DNA of 64,000 nt from Acidovorax sp. 1608163 (GCF_003669015.1 NZ_CP033069.1:2118501-2182500), one strand, 5' to 3'; counted from the stretch's first letter, positions 17,972-27,120 are shown. Numbers and translations are program-made. The notes: generated by a model not told the origin, from the letters alone.

Positions 17972-18898
17972 ATGAACCAGTCGATTCTGGAAGTGCGCCA
18001 CCTGCGCACGCTGGTGGCCTTGCGTGACAGCGGCAGCCTGGTGCGGGCCGCGCAGCTGCTCAACCTCACGCAGTCGGCGCTGTCGCACCAGATCAAGCTG
18101 CTGGAAGACCGCTACGGCCAGCCACTGTTCGAGCGCAAATCGGTGCCGCCGCAGTTCACCGCCGTGGGCGAGCGCCTGCTGGCGCTGGCCGATGCCATGC
18201 TGCCCCAGGTGGAAGGGGCGGAGCGCGACATCGCCCGCCTGGTGCTGGGGCAGGGTGGGCAGATGCGCATTGCGGTGGAATGCCACACCTGCTTTGACTG
18301 GCTGATGCCCGCCATGGATGCGTTTCGCACCCGCTGGCCCGAGGTGGAACTGGACATCGTGAGCGGCTTTCATGCCGACCCCGTGGGCCTGCTGCACCAG
18401 GGCCGGGCCGATGTGGCCATCGTGTCGGAGGTGGATGCCGACGAGGCGGGCGTGGACTACCACGCGCTGTTTGGCTTCGAGATCCGCGCGCTGCTGGCCA
18501 ACACGCACCCGCTGGTGGCCAAGCCGCATCTGGTGGCGCAGGACTTTGCCGACCAGACCATCATCACCTACCCCGTGCCCGACGAAATGCTCGATTTGAT
18601 CCGCCAGGTGCTGGAGCCCGCCGGCGTGCGCCCCCCGCGCCGCACCACCGAGCTGACGGTGGCCATGCTGCAGCTGGTGGCCAGCGGGCGCGGCGTGGCG
18701 GCGCTGCCGCTGTGGGCGGTGCAGAGCTATCTGGACCGGGGATACGTGACTGCCAGACCGATTGGCGATAAAGGCCTGCGCGGCGAGCTGCACGCCGCCT
18801 GCCTGCCCAGCCTGTCGGCCAAGCCGTACCTGCAGGACTTTGTGCAGGTTACGCGCGAGACGAGTTTTGTGACGCTCAAAGGCGTGGAGTTGCTGTGA
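17972..18898 (+). CDS. metR: LysR-type regulator MetR
   Basis: 308 residues. HTH at about residues 8-65: LEVRHLRTLVALRDSGSLVRAAQLLNLTQSALSHQIKLLEDRYG, then the MetR-typical FERKSVPPQFTAVGERLLALAD. The effector domain has VECHTCFDWLMPAMDAFRTRWPEVELDI, a MetR signature. Divergent transcription from metE agrees. It activates metE with homocysteine as co-effector (family knowledge). Confidence 0.93.
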   Translation: MNQSILEVRHLRTLVALRDSGSLVRAAQLLNLTQSALSHQIKLLEDRYGQPLFERKSVPPQFTAVGERLLALADAMLPQVEGAERDIARLVLGQGGQMRIAVECHTCFDWLMPAMDAFRTRWPEVELDIVSGFHADPVGLLHQGRADVAIVSEVDADEAGVDYHALFGFEIRALLANTHPLVAKPHLVAQDFADQTIITYPVPDEMLDLIRQVLEPAGVRPPRRTTELTVAMLQLVASGRGVAALPLWAVQSYLDRGYVTARPIGDKGLRGELHAACLPSLSAKPYLQDFVQVTRETSFVTLKGVELL

Positions 18899-19015
18899 TG
18901 GCGTGCAGGGTTTGGCATGGATGTTGCAAAACGCGTTGGGTGTGAAATTTGTATTTCATGCGCCCATAATGGCCATCCACACCACCTCCGCGTCCTCCTT
19001 TTTGCTCGAACACCC

Positions 19016-20302
19016 ATGCCACACCAGTCCACTGCCCCTTCTGTGATTCGCCCCCTCATGGCCGCCTTGGCCATGGCCTTTGCGCTCGCCGCCCAGGCTG
19101 CGCCCGTGGCCGATGTGCACGCCCTGGCCCAGCAAGAGCAGCAGCCGCTGCTCGATACCCTGCGTGACTTGGTGCACATCGAGTCGGGCAGCAAGGACAT
19201 CGAGGGGCTCAACCAGATTGCTGAGCGCATTGCTGGCCAGCTCAAGCAACTGGGCGGTGCGGTGGAGGTGCTGCAGACCAGCGATGTCTACCGCCTGGAC
19301 GACACCCCCGAGAAGGTGGGGCCTGCGGTGCAAGCCGTGTTCAAGGGCACGGGCACCAAGAAGATCATGCTGATCGCGCACATGGACACGGTGTACCTGA
19401 AAGGCATGCTCAAAGGCCAGCCGTTTCGCATCGATGGTGACAAGGCCTACGGCCTGGGCATTTCAGACGACAAGCAGGGCATTGCCCTGATCTTGCACAC
19501 CATCGCTGTGCTGCAAAAGCTCAACTTCAAGGACTACGGCACGCTCACCGTGCTGATCAATGGCGATGAAGAAATCAGCTCGCCCGGCTGGCGCAGCACC
19601 ATCACCCGCGTGGCGGCCGAGCAGGATGTGGTGTTTTCGTTTGAAGGCGGGGGCACCGACGGCACGCTGCGTCTGGCCACCAGCGGCATTGGGGCGGCCT
19701 ACCTCACGGTGCAGGGCAAGGCGTCGCACGCCGGGGCCAAGCCCGAGGATGGCGTGAACGCTCTGTACGAGCTGTCGCACCAGCTGCTGCAGATGAAGGA
19801 TTTGTCCAAGACCGACGAAGGCCTCAAGCTGAACTGGACGGTGTCGAAGGCAGGTACCAACCGCAACGTGATTCCGGCCGAGGCCACGGCCCAGGCCGAT
19901 GCGCGCGCGCTGCGTGTGGCGGACTTTGACGGGCTGGAGAAAGGCCTGCAAGAGAAGGTCAAGAGCAAGCTGCTGCCCGCATCCAAGGTGGATGTGAAGT
20001 TTGAAGTGCGCCGCCCGCCGCTGGAGGCCAGCGATGCCTCCCGCCGCGTGGCGGGCTATGGCAAGGTGATCTACCAGGAGCTGGGCATGTCGCTCAACGT
20101 GGTGGAAAAAGCCACCGGCGGCGGCACTGACGCAGCGTTTGCGGCGCTCAAGACCAAGGGTGCGGTGGTGGAGGGCATGGGCCTGTCGGGCTACGGCGCG
20201 CACTCCAACGATGCTGAGTACGTGCAGATCAACACCATCGTGCCGCGTCTGTACCTGGCCACGCGCATGATCATGGACATCTCGCGCGGTGTGCTGAAGT
20301 GA
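19016..20302 (+). CDS. Secreted M20-family peptidase (glutamate carboxypeptidase-like)
   Basis: 428 residues from ATG 19016 (MPHQSTAPSVIRPLMAALAMAF), with a signal peptide ending near AQA-AP (about residue 26). Dizinc M20 residues are visible: AHMDTVYLKG (His and Asp ligands), GLGISDDKQG (bridging Asp), NGDEEISSPG (catalytic Glu and Glu ligand) and YGAHSNDAEYV (final His). It resembles carboxypeptidase G2, which removes C-terminal glutamate from folates and peptides; the substrate here is not proven. Periplasmic. Confidence 0.88.
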   Translation: MPHQSTAPSVIRPLMAALAMAFALAAQAAPVADVHALAQQEQQPLLDTLRDLVHIESGSKDIEGLNQIAERIAGQLKQLGGAVEVLQTSDVYRLDDTPEKVGPAVQAVFKGTGTKKIMLIAHMDTVYLKGMLKGQPFRIDGDKAYGLGISDDKQGIALILHTIAVLQKLNFKDYGTLTVLINGDEEISSPGWRSTITRVAAEQDVVFSFEGGGTDGTLRLATSGIGAAYLTVQGKASHAGAKPEDGVNALYELSHQLLQMKDLSKTDEGLKLNWTVSKAGTNRNVIPAEATAQADARALRVADFDGLEKGLQEKVKSKLLPASKVDVKFEVRRPPLEASDASRRVAGYGKVIYQELGMSLNVVEKATGGGTDAAFAALKTKGAVVEGMGLSGYGAHSNDAEYVQINTIVPRLYLATRMIMDISRGVLK

Positions 20303-20350
20303 TCTGAACGGGTAGGGGGCTCGTGGCCCCCATTCGCTGCTTCATGCGTC

Positions 20351-20382
20351 AACCCCACCGGCCTGCCCACGTGGGGTTTTTT
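20351..20382 (+). terminator. Rho-independent terminator
   Basis: AACCCCAC / GTGGGGTT stem with a 12-base loop followed by TTTT, 49 bases after the M20 peptidase stop. Confidence 0.7.
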
Positions 20383-20449
20383 GATGCCTGCCAGGGCATT
20401 GTTTTGGGCGCAGCGGCTCGCGCTGGCAGCGCGTACAGGCCGTTGTTTG

Positions 20450-20496
20450 CTATGAATTAAATAGCTGCTTGCGCTTGTATTGAAAGCGCTACAGCC
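20450..20496 (-). repeat. Repeat family A, copy 4
   Basis: CTATGAATTAAATAGCTGCT then TGCGCTTGTATTGAAAGCGC, a diverged member of the family, between the M20 peptidase terminator and the Sel1-repeat gene. Confidence 0.65.
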
Positions 20497-20565
20497 TGTT
20501 TTTGCTTCAAATCCTAAAATCTGCCCCTTCACAAAAAGGCGCCAACGCTGCGCTGGGAGGGATGC

Positions 20566-22539
20566 ATGAGTTACACCTTGCAGTTGTGGGAGAAGCCCGC
20601 CGACTGGCCTTGGCCCACCACCAAGGCCGAGGCCGATGCGCAGTTCGAGCGTGTGTCCGACGGACCTGAGACGGCGCAGAACCCGAAGTTTCTGCTTTGG
20701 GGCCAGGCGCTGCACGCCCGTTTTCCCGAATCCATGGACGTGTGGCTGGATGGCAGCGAGGAGGGCGTCACCACCTTCCCGACGCTGGGCTTTGGCATCA
20801 ACACCCGGACCCCGCATTGGGACGATGCCTTTGACCACGCCTGGGCCCAGGCCACCCGGCTGGGCTTGAGCCTGTATGACCCGCAAAGTGGCGTGCACTA
20901 CCTGGGCAACGGCGACGTGCCTGAGGAGCCCGACCTGCAGGTGCACCGCGCCGTGCGTGCCCGCAAAGCGGGTGACGACGCCACCGCCTGGGCCGAGTAC
21001 CGGGCCTGGGCCGCACGCGGCAACACACACGCCATTTACGCCCTGGGCCGGGCCATGCGCTTTGGCATTCTGGGCCAGCGCAGGCACTTTGACCTGGCGG
21101 CTGCGCTGCAGCTGATGGGCGCGCACAACCCGGAAACACAGGCGGATGCCCAGGCGTTTGCCGAGCGCTTTCCCCCCGAGGCCAAGTTGCGCATCCAGGC
21201 CTTGCTGGCGCGGCTGAAGGCCACCGCCGGGGAGCCACTGCTGCAACTGATCGACGCTGAGCGCAAGGCGGTGGATGATGCCTTTGACCGCACCGAGCAG
21301 ACGATGCTGTACAGCCGCAAGCGCATCGAAGCCTCGGGCGGGCTGGAGGTTGCGGCCCTGCAGGGGCACGAGGTGGCTGCCTTTCAGCGGGCGCTGGAGG
21401 CGGTAACAGGCTGGGAAGAGCCCAACTTTGAAAACGCCCGCTACTGGTGCCAGCGCGCTGCGGAATGGGACCATGAGCCCGCCAAGCGCCTGCTGGCACT
21501 GATGTACGAGCATGGTTGGGGCGGCCCGGTGGACAAGGCCGCTGCCGCTAAATGGAGTGCCGCAGCACAAGAGCAGCGGCAGCAGGCCCAAAAACGCCAG
21601 CAGCGCAAGGACGAAGCGGCATCGCCCCAGGGCCTGAGCCTGGCGCCTGTAGAGGCCAAACCCAGCACGGGTGTGGGCGCTGCTGCGCAGGTCTGGACAG
21701 GCACTGCCACCCGCGATTTCGTGGGCTGGTTTGCCCGCGAGGGCAACCCCCATGCAGCGCAGTACATGGGCATTGCCGACCAGCATGGCCGCGAAGGCGG
21801 CCCGGCGAATGCAGCCCAGGCCCGCGCCTGGTATGCCCAGGCGGCTGAAGCGGGCCATGCCGATGCCACCTACAACCTGGGCACCTTCATCGAGGTGGGT
21901 ACCGGTGGCCCCAAGGACGTGCTGGTGGCCAAGGCGCTGTTCATGATGGCCAACGCAGGTGGCACCACGATGCGGGTGGACGACCTGCGCCTGGCACCCA
22001 ACGAACAAGGCCCTGTGCGCGCCCTGGTGGCGGCGCTGCGCGAGCCCGGCCAGCTGCGTGCGGTGTTGCAACAGCGCGGTCTGGCTCCGGCGGCGGGGCC
22101 CGCCCCGGTGGTGCGCCAGGCCATGGGTGGGGCCGCAGCGGCAGCGACTACGGGCATGGGCCCTCCAGCGGCTGCGGCGCCATCTGGCACTCTACCCAGC
22201 AGGCCAAGCCAGCGGGTGGATGACGATGAGGATGAAGAAAGCGACGCCTTGAGGGGGCACCAGGGCACCGGTGTTTCCATGCACTGGGGCCACCTGGCCT
22301 TGATGGTGGGCATTGCCAACGTGGTGCTGGTGATTGCTTTCTTCAAACCCGGTGCCAGCTTTCGCATGGGCCTGATGGCGTTTGGGCTGGTGGGGGCTGT
22401 GGGCGCGTGGCGCACCACGGGGGACCTGGACTGGCCGCCGTTGGCCCGCGCTGTGGTGGCGCTGCTGGCCGCCATCCCGCTGGTGGGCATGGCGGTGTGC
22501 ACGCTGCTGCTGTTCAAGGCGACGCGCGAGCGCCGTTGA
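20566..22539 (+). CDS. Sel1-repeat protein with C-terminal membrane anchor
   Basis: 657 residues. N-terminal domain (about 1-130) not recognised, with LQLWEKPADWPWPTT at the start. Middle region contains Sel1/TPR-like units: AARGNTHAIYALGRAMRFG, CQRAAEWDHEPAKRLLALMYEHGWGG and HAAQYMGIADQHGREGGPANAAQARAWYAQAAEAGHADATYNLG. An Ala/Pro-rich, acidic linker (about 520-565) precedes two or three hydrophobic segments (about 572-655), so it is probably membrane-bound with the repeat part cytosolic. Related N-termini are seen with type VI secretion accessory proteins, but I see no such genes here. Confidence 0.65.
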   Translation: MSYTLQLWEKPADWPWPTTKAEADAQFERVSDGPETAQNPKFLLWGQALHARFPESMDVWLDGSEEGVTTFPTLGFGINTRTPHWDDAFDHAWAQATRLGLSLYDPQSGVHYLGNGDVPEEPDLQVHRAVRARKAGDDATAWAEYRAWAARGNTHAIYALGRAMRFGILGQRRHFDLAAALQLMGAHNPETQADAQAFAERFPPEAKLRIQALLARLKATAGEPLLQLIDAERKAVDDAFDRTEQTMLYSRKRIEASGGLEVAALQGHEVAAFQRALEAVTGWEEPNFENARYWCQRAAEWDHEPAKRLLALMYEHGWGGPVDKAAAAKWSAAAQEQRQQAQKRQQRKDEAASPQGLSLAPVEAKPSTGVGAAAQVWTGTATRDFVGWFAREGNPHAAQYMGIADQHGREGGPANAAQARAWYAQAAEAGHADATYNLGTFIEVGTGGPKDVLVAKALFMMANAGGTTMRVDDLRLAPNEQGPVRALVAALREPGQLRAVLQQRGLAPAAGPAPVVRQAMGGAAAAATTGMGPPAAAAPSGTLPSRPSQRVDDDEDEESDALRGHQGTGVSMHWGHLALMVGIANVVLVIAFFKPGASFRMGLMAFGLVGAVGAWRTTGDLDWPPLARAVVALLAAIPLVGMAVCTLLLFKATRERR

Positions 22540-22588
22540 CGAGGGGGCTTGCGGCGGCGCGGCGCCCGCGCTCGCAGGCCCTCAGGTT

Positions 22589-22882
22589 CTACGAAGCGCT
22601 GGTTTGTGCCTTGACGGTCAGCGCATGCGTAGAGTGCTGCCCCGTCAGCAGCAAAAACATGGCAAACACCGGGCCTTGCATGGTGCGCTCGTCGCTCTCG
22701 CTCTCCAGCGCTTGCCAGGTGCGCGACTGCAGGCCGCCCCGGCTGCCTTGCTGCACCGGGTAGCCCATCAGTTCTGCCGCTTGCACCTGGCTCAGGCCTG
22801 CGGCAATGCGGGCGGCCTTGAGTTCGCTGGCGCTGGGGGCGGGCATGTGAAGAACCAGGGGCGCGGTGGTGGCTTGGGTCAT
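22589..22882 (-). CDS. Small XRE-like helix-turn-helix protein
   Basis: 97 residues (MTQATTAPLVLHMPAPSASE). Residues about 18-60 read ELKAARIAAGLSQVQAAELMGYP then RTWQALESESDERTMQGPVFAMF, the helix pattern of XRE-family DNA-binding domains, although QQGSRGGLQ extends the turn. The last 25 residues are hydrophobic and not typical. A role in transcription regulation is inferred only from the fold. Confidence 0.6.
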   Translation of the reverse strand: MTQATTAPLVLHMPAPSASELKAARIAAGLSQVQAAELMGYPVQQGSRGGLQSRTWQALESESDERTMQGPVFAMFLLLTGQHSTHALTVKAQTSAS

Positions 22883-22971
22883 GGGCAGGTGGGCAGGCAA
22901 ATGAAGCAGGTTATCGGGAACAGGTTCGTCCCACATTATTGATCCGGCGCGAACCTCTGCTTGAACCGTTG

Positions 22972-23075
22972 AACCGTTCACGTTGAGCCCTTCGATAGGC
23001 TCCGGACGGGTTTGTCGAAGCGCCGCGCAAGGTTTCGACAAGCTCAACCCGAACGGATATTGCAAGTTCAAAGAG
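22972..23075. repeat. Composite repeat B/C (shared with 50870-50960)
   Basis: A run of family B half-units (TTGAACCGTT, GTTGAGCCCTTCGATAGG, GTCGAAGCGCCGCGCAAGG, TTTCGACAAGCTCAACCCG) followed by GAACGGATATTGCAAG and TTCAAAGAGGCCGGCT. The last 75 bp or so recur almost unchanged downstream of the ssu operon. Confidence 0.75.
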
Positions 23076-23140
23076 GCCGGCTCCATATGCACGCGCTCGT
23101 GCCCTGGCAAACCGTTGTGATCTGGGCTGCCGACAACGAC

Positions 23141-23160
23141 AAAGGGGCCGAAGCCCCTTT
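23141..23160. terminator. Hairpin downstream of a Bug-family gene
   Basis: AAAGGGGC-CGAA-GCCCCTTT, a perfect 8-bp stem, 33 bases past the end of the Bug-type gene (reverse strand). The T-run on that strand is short, so it is a plausible but weak terminator. Confidence 0.5.
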
Positions 23161-23192
23161 GGTTCGCGCCCCGTGCGTTGCGGGGGCTCCGC

Positions 23193-24167
23193 TCAGTCCA
23201 GCTTGATCTTGGCGGCAGACACCACGCTGGCCCAGCGGGCGCGTTCCTTGGCAAAGAACTGGTCTTGCTCGGCAGGGGTCATGGTCACCACTTCGGCGCC
23301 TTGTCCGGCCAGGCGCGAGCGGATTTCTGGGGCTCGGATGGCGGTGATCAGGGCCTTGTTTAGCTTCTGGATGATGGCATCGGGGGTGCCGCGTGGCAGC
23401 AGCACGCCTTGCCAGGTGCCCGATTCATAGCCTGCCACGCCTTGCTCGGCAATGGTGGGCACGTCGCCAATCAGGGGCATGCGGGTGGATTTGGAGACGC
23501 CCAGCACCTTGAGCTTGCCGTTTTGCACCTGGGGCAGGGTGGCCAGCATGCCGTTCATCAGGATCTGGGTCTGGCCTGCCACGGTGTCCTGGATGGCGGT
23601 AACGCCGCCCTTGTAGGGGATGTACTGCCAGCGCGCACCGCTGGCGCGCTCCAGCGCCACACCAGCCAAGTGGGGGGCGCTGCCGGTGGCGGTCACGGCA
23701 AAGTTCAGGTCGTTTTTCTTCGAATACGCCACCAGCTCCTTGAGGTTGTTCACGGGCACCGAGGGGTGCACCACCAGCAGGTGGGGCGAGTAGGCCAGCA
23801 TGGTCACGCCACGCAGGTCCTTGGAGGGGTCGAACGACAGCTTGGTGTAGACCGAGGGGCTGATGGCCAGCGCGCCCACGTCGCACAGCAGCATGGTGTA
23901 GCCGTCCGGATCGGCCTTGGCCACAAAGTCGGCGCCCAGGTTGCCATTGGCGCCCGCCTTGTTTTCGACGATGACGGTCTGCTTCAGCGCTTCAGACAGC
24001 GACTGGCTGATGGAGCGAGCAATGATGTCCGAGCTGCCGCCGGGTGGGTAGGGCACCACGATGCGCAGTGTCTTGGTGGGCCATTCGGCAGCGTTTTGGG
24101 CGAAGGCGCTGGTGGCGGCGAGGGCGGCAATGCCGGCCAGCAAGGCCGTGCGGCGGAACAATGGCAT
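23193..24167 (-). CDS. Bug-family tripartite tricarboxylate solute-binding protein
   Basis: 324 residues with a signal peptide (about 1-24, ending AFA-QN). The Bug/TctC signatures are PTKTLRIVVPYPPGGSSDIIARSISQSL, VENKAGANGNLGADFVAKADPDGYTML, GSAPHLAGVALERASGARWQYIPYKGGVTAIQDTVAGQ and GDVPTIAEQGVAGYESGTW. Periplasmic binder of a carboxylate; ligand unknown. No TctA/TctB membrane partners are encoded in the window, common for this expanded family. Shares an operator-like motif with the divergent lactonase gene. Confidence 0.92.
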   Translation of the reverse strand: MPLFRRTALLAGIAALAATSAFAQNAAEWPTKTLRIVVPYPPGGSSDIIARSISQSLSEALKQTVIVENKAGANGNLGADFVAKADPDGYTMLLCDVGALAISPSVYTKLSFDPSKDLRGVTMLAYSPHLLVVHPSVPVNNLKELVAYSKKNDLNFAVTATGSAPHLAGVALERASGARWQYIPYKGGVTAIQDTVAGQTQILMNGMLATLPQVQNGKLKVLGVSKSTRMPLIGDVPTIAEQGVAGYESGTWQGVLLPRGTPDAIIQKLNKALITAIRAPEIRSRLAGQGAEVVTMTPAEQDQFFAKERARWASVVSAAKIKLD

Positions 24168-24199
24168 GGAGGGTCTCCTGGGTCTGGGTTTTGTTGTTT

Positions 24200-24212
24200 G
24201 TCATCGTACAAC
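24200..24212. promoter_or_regulatory. Candidate GntR/FadR-type operator, site 1
   Basis: On the reverse strand GTTGTACGATGAC, 11 of 13 bases identical to the palindrome at 24473-24485. It sits 33 bases upstream of the Bug-type gene start. Confidence 0.45.
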
Positions 24213-24467
24213 TGTGTGGTTTGCGAAACAAGGTCTGGGGTTGGAGGCTGGGCTTGGCGGGGAGGGCGGAAGCTGGCGTGGAGTTCTGTCTCAACCCCCG
24301 TGGTACAGGGCTTTCGCAGCGTTTTCAAGCGTGTGAAACGGTACCGCTTACCTAGGGAAAGTCCCTAATTCAAAAAGCCTCGGCGCTTCCGGCTTGCACG
24401 GACCAATCTCCACGGTCTGCTACGGGTAATCCCTTTGGCACACCGGCCCCGTTCGTCTCAAAATTCG

Positions 24468-24497
24468 CAAACGTTGTACGACAACGCACAACGTTTG
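24468..24497. promoter_or_regulatory. Candidate GntR/FadR-type operator, site 2
   Basis: Core GTTGTACGACAAC (24473-24485) is a perfect palindrome fitting the FadR-subfamily GntR consensus T-N-G-T-N3-A-C-N-A. A second, nested inverted repeat CAAACGTTGT / ACAACGTTTG spans 24468-24497. It lies 43 bases before the lactonase start. Confidence 0.55.
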
Positions 24498-24539
24498 CAA
24501 AACCAAACCGCTACACAGCGAAAGACAAAGGACGCAACG

Positions 24540-25640
24540 ATGGCCTCTACCCCACAACGCAGCATTCGCTGGACAACGCCCTTGGCGGCCGGTCTGGTGT
24601 GCCTGGCAGCCTCTTCAGCGGCATCGGCCGCGACCTGGGTGTATGTCTCCAATGCAGACAGCCAGGACCTTTCGGTGCTGGAGCTGGACCGCAGCGCGGG
24701 CACCCTCAAGCCGGTCGAAACCGTGCCCCTGGGCGGCACCGCCATGCCCATGGCCGTGAGCCCAGACAAGCGCGTGCTGTACGTGGCCTTGCGCTCGCAG
24801 CCGTTTCGGGTGGTGAGCCTGGCCATCGACCCCGCCAGCGGCAAGCTGCGCAAGCTGGGCGAAGCGGCCCTGGCCGACAGCATGGCCAACATCGACACCG
24901 ACGCCACCGGCCGCTGGCTGCTTGCCGCGTCGTACCCGGGGCACAAAATCACCGTGAACAGCATTGGCAAAGACGGCGCGGTGGGGGCGGTGCACCAGCT
25001 GATTCCGACCACGCCCAACGCCCACGCCATCCACGCAGACGCCAGCAACCGCTACGTGTTTGCCACCAGCTTGGGCGGTGACAACCTGTCGGCCTGGCGA
25101 TTTGACGCCGAGACCGGCCGCCTGACGGCCCACGAGAGTGCGCTGACCACCGTGGCGCCTGAAAAGTCTGGCCCCCGCCACTTTGTGTGGAACCGCGCCC
25201 AGACCACCATGTACGTGCTCAACGAACTGGACGCAGCCCTGAACGTGATGGCCTACGACAAAGAGCGGGGCACCCTGCGCCAGGTGCAGCGCACCGCCAC
25301 CTTGCCCGCAGGCTTTACCGGCAAGCCCTGGGCGGCCGACGTGCACCTGTCGCCCGACGGGCGCACGCTGTATGCGTCCGAGCGCACCTCCAGCACCCTG
25401 AGCAGCTTCAAGGTCGACCCGGCCACGGGCCAGCTGCAGCCCCTGGGCCAGGTGCCTACCGAGAAGTCACCACGCGGCTTTGCGGTGGATTCCTCCGGCC
25501 GCTTCCTCATCGCAGCAGGGCAAGAGTCGCACAGCGTCTCGGTGCACCCGATTGACCCCGCCACCGGCGTGCCTGGCACACCCACCCGCGTGCCTGTGGG
25601 CAAGAACCCGAACTGGGTCGAGATCGTCGATTTGCCTTGA
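24540..25640 (+). CDS. Secreted lactonase-family beta-propeller protein
   Basis: 366 residues from ATG 24540 (MASTPQRSIRWTTPLAAGLV), signal peptide to about residue 30 (ASA-AT). The rest is a seven-bladed propeller with repeating blades (WVYVSNADSQDLSVLELD, TAMPMAVSPDKRVLYVALRS, NAHAIHADASNRYVFATSLGGD, VHLSPDGRTLYASERTSSTLSSF, RGFAVDSSGRFLIAAGQESHS) characteristic of the 6-phosphogluconolactonase (YbhE) family. With an exported location, hydrolysis of a periplasmic sugar lactone is more likely than a pentose-phosphate role. Confidence 0.85.
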   Translation: MASTPQRSIRWTTPLAAGLVCLAASSAASAATWVYVSNADSQDLSVLELDRSAGTLKPVETVPLGGTAMPMAVSPDKRVLYVALRSQPFRVVSLAIDPASGKLRKLGEAALADSMANIDTDATGRWLLAASYPGHKITVNSIGKDGAVGAVHQLIPTTPNAHAIHADASNRYVFATSLGGDNLSAWRFDAETGRLTAHESALTTVAPEKSGPRHFVWNRAQTTMYVLNELDAALNVMAYDKERGTLRQVQRTATLPAGFTGKPWAADVHLSPDGRTLYASERTSSTLSSFKVDPATGQLQPLGQVPTEKSPRGFAVDSSGRFLIAAGQESHSVSVHPIDPATGVPGTPTRVPVGKNPNWVEIVDLP

Positions 25641-25678
25641 TGTCGTATTGACTGAAAGCCCTGGCAACGCGTATCGCT

Positions 25679-25841
25679 AGTGTCCTGAGTTGGAAGTTCG
25701 TTGATGAAATAAAGAAGTCGAAATCGTCGTCAGGCAAGGCGCAAACCGCAGCGATAGCCGTCGCTATCGCGAGGATTTGCAACGCAGCATGGCGGCGATT
25801 CTCGGCATCTTTATGAAACGAATCTCCAACTCAGGACACTC
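25679..25841. mobile_element. MITE-like element with terminal inverted repeats
   Basis: About 163 bp bounded by AGTGTCCTGAGTTGGA and TCCAACTCAGGACACT, perfect 16-bp inverted ends, extending with mismatches to about 33 bp (TTCGTT...AAAGA). The centre holds a further palindrome GCGATAGCC / GTCGCTATCGC. The whole can fold as one imperfect hairpin. No coding capacity; no clear target duplication. Confidence 0.6.
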
Positions 25842-25901
25842 GGGGCTTGCAGACCCCTTCACCTATTTCATCCATCCGTCCATTCAGAGCCAGGAGCCCC
25901 G

Positions 25902-26912
25902 ATGCAACGCCGAACCTTTGTCCACAGGTCCACCCTCGCAGCCTTCACCGCCATCGCCGCAGCCAGCAGCCTGCTGGCCACCCCCGTGGTGGCCCAGGGC
26001 ACCTGGCCCACAGGCAAAGCCATCAGCTACATGGTGCCGTTTGCCGCAGGCGGCACCACCGACACGCTGGCGCGCCTGATCGGCCAGCAGCTGGGCACCG
26101 CACTGGGTACCACCGTGGTGGTGGAGAACAAGGGTGGGGCCGCAGGCAGCATTGGCTCGGAGGCCGCAGCGCGCTCGGCCCCTGACGGCTACACGCTGCT
26201 GGGCGGCACCGTCAGCTCGCATGCCATCAACATCAGTCTGTACCCCAAGCTGGGCTACGACCCCATCAAGTCGTTCAGCCCCGTCACGCTGATCGGCACC
26301 AACCCTGTGGTGCTGGTGGTGGCCGCCAACAGCCCCCACAAAACCATCAAAGACGTGCTGGCCGCCGCGCGCGGCAAAGAGGGCGGGCTGTCGTCGGCAT
26401 CGGCAGGCACGGGCAGTTCGCAGCATTTGGCGGTGGAGCTGCTGGGCTACAAGTCGGGCGTCAAGTTCACGCATGTGCCCTACAAGGGCAGCGGCCCGGC
26501 CATTCAGGACGTGATCAGCGGGCAGGTGGACATGATGTTTGACACCACCGTGGTGGCTTCGCCGCACATCCAAAGCGGCAAGCTGCGCGCCATTGCCGTG
26601 ACATCGCCCAAGCGCCTGGCGTCCATGCCCGATGTGCCCACCGTGGCCGAGTCGGGCGTGGCCGAGCTCAAGGATTTTCAGGTGCAGTCCTGGCAAGCCA
26701 TCTTTGTGCCCGCAGGCACCCCCACGCCGGTGGTGACGCGTTTGCACGACGAGATCCGCAAGATCCTGGCCCAGCCCGACATGCAAAAGCGCTTGACCGG
26801 CTTTGGCATGGAGCCCGCTGACCTGAGCGTGGCGCAGATTTCTGCCTTTCAAAAGGCCGAGGTGGACAAGTGGGCCCAGGTGATCAAGGCGGCCAACATC
26901 AAGGTCGATTGA
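25902..26912 (+). CDS. Second Bug-family solute-binding protein
   Basis: 336 residues, signal peptide to about residue 33 (VVA-QG). Family blocks are GKAISYMVPFAAGGTTDTLARLIGQQLG, VENKGGAAGSIGSEAAARSAPDGYTLL, SSQHLAVELLGYKSGVKFTHVPYKGSGPAIQDVISGQVDMMFD and MPDVPTVAESG. About one third identical by eye to the gene at 23193-24167, so a distinct ligand is likely. It is not clearly co-transcribed with the lactonase because the MITE-like element intervenes. Confidence 0.92.
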   Translation: MQRRTFVHRSTLAAFTAIAAASSLLATPVVAQGTWPTGKAISYMVPFAAGGTTDTLARLIGQQLGTALGTTVVVENKGGAAGSIGSEAAARSAPDGYTLLGGTVSSHAINISLYPKLGYDPIKSFSPVTLIGTNPVVLVVAANSPHKTIKDVLAAARGKEGGLSSASAGTGSSQHLAVELLGYKSGVKFTHVPYKGSGPAIQDVISGQVDMMFDTTVVASPHIQSGKLRAIAVTSPKRLASMPDVPTVAESGVAELKDFQVQSWQAIFVPAGTPTPVVTRLHDEIRKILAQPDMQKRLTGFGMEPADLSVAQISAFQKAEVDKWAQVIKAANIKVD

Positions 26913-26982
26913 CCCAGGGCAGGTGGGGTGTGGCAGAGTAGGCGCCCTGCGTGCTTTCTCTTCCCGAGGGCTCTCAAAAACA

Positions 26983-27075
26983 CCAAACCGTTCATGCTGA
27001 GCTTGTTGAAGCGCTGCGCAAGGCTTCGACAAGCCGGTCCTGAGCCTGTCGAAGGGCTCAGCCTGAACGGTTTGG
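26983..27075. repeat. Repeat family B cluster
   Basis: Three to four diverged units (CCGTTCATGCTGAGCTTGTT, GCTTCGACAAGCCGGTCCTG, GAGCCTGTCGAAGGGCTCAG, then CCTGAACGGTTTGG) forming a nearly symmetric structure between the Bug-type gene and chrA. Confidence 0.7.
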
Positions 27076-27120
27076 ACTCGGACGAGCGGAGCGCGAATCT
27101 GTATCAACGTCCCACCCTGC

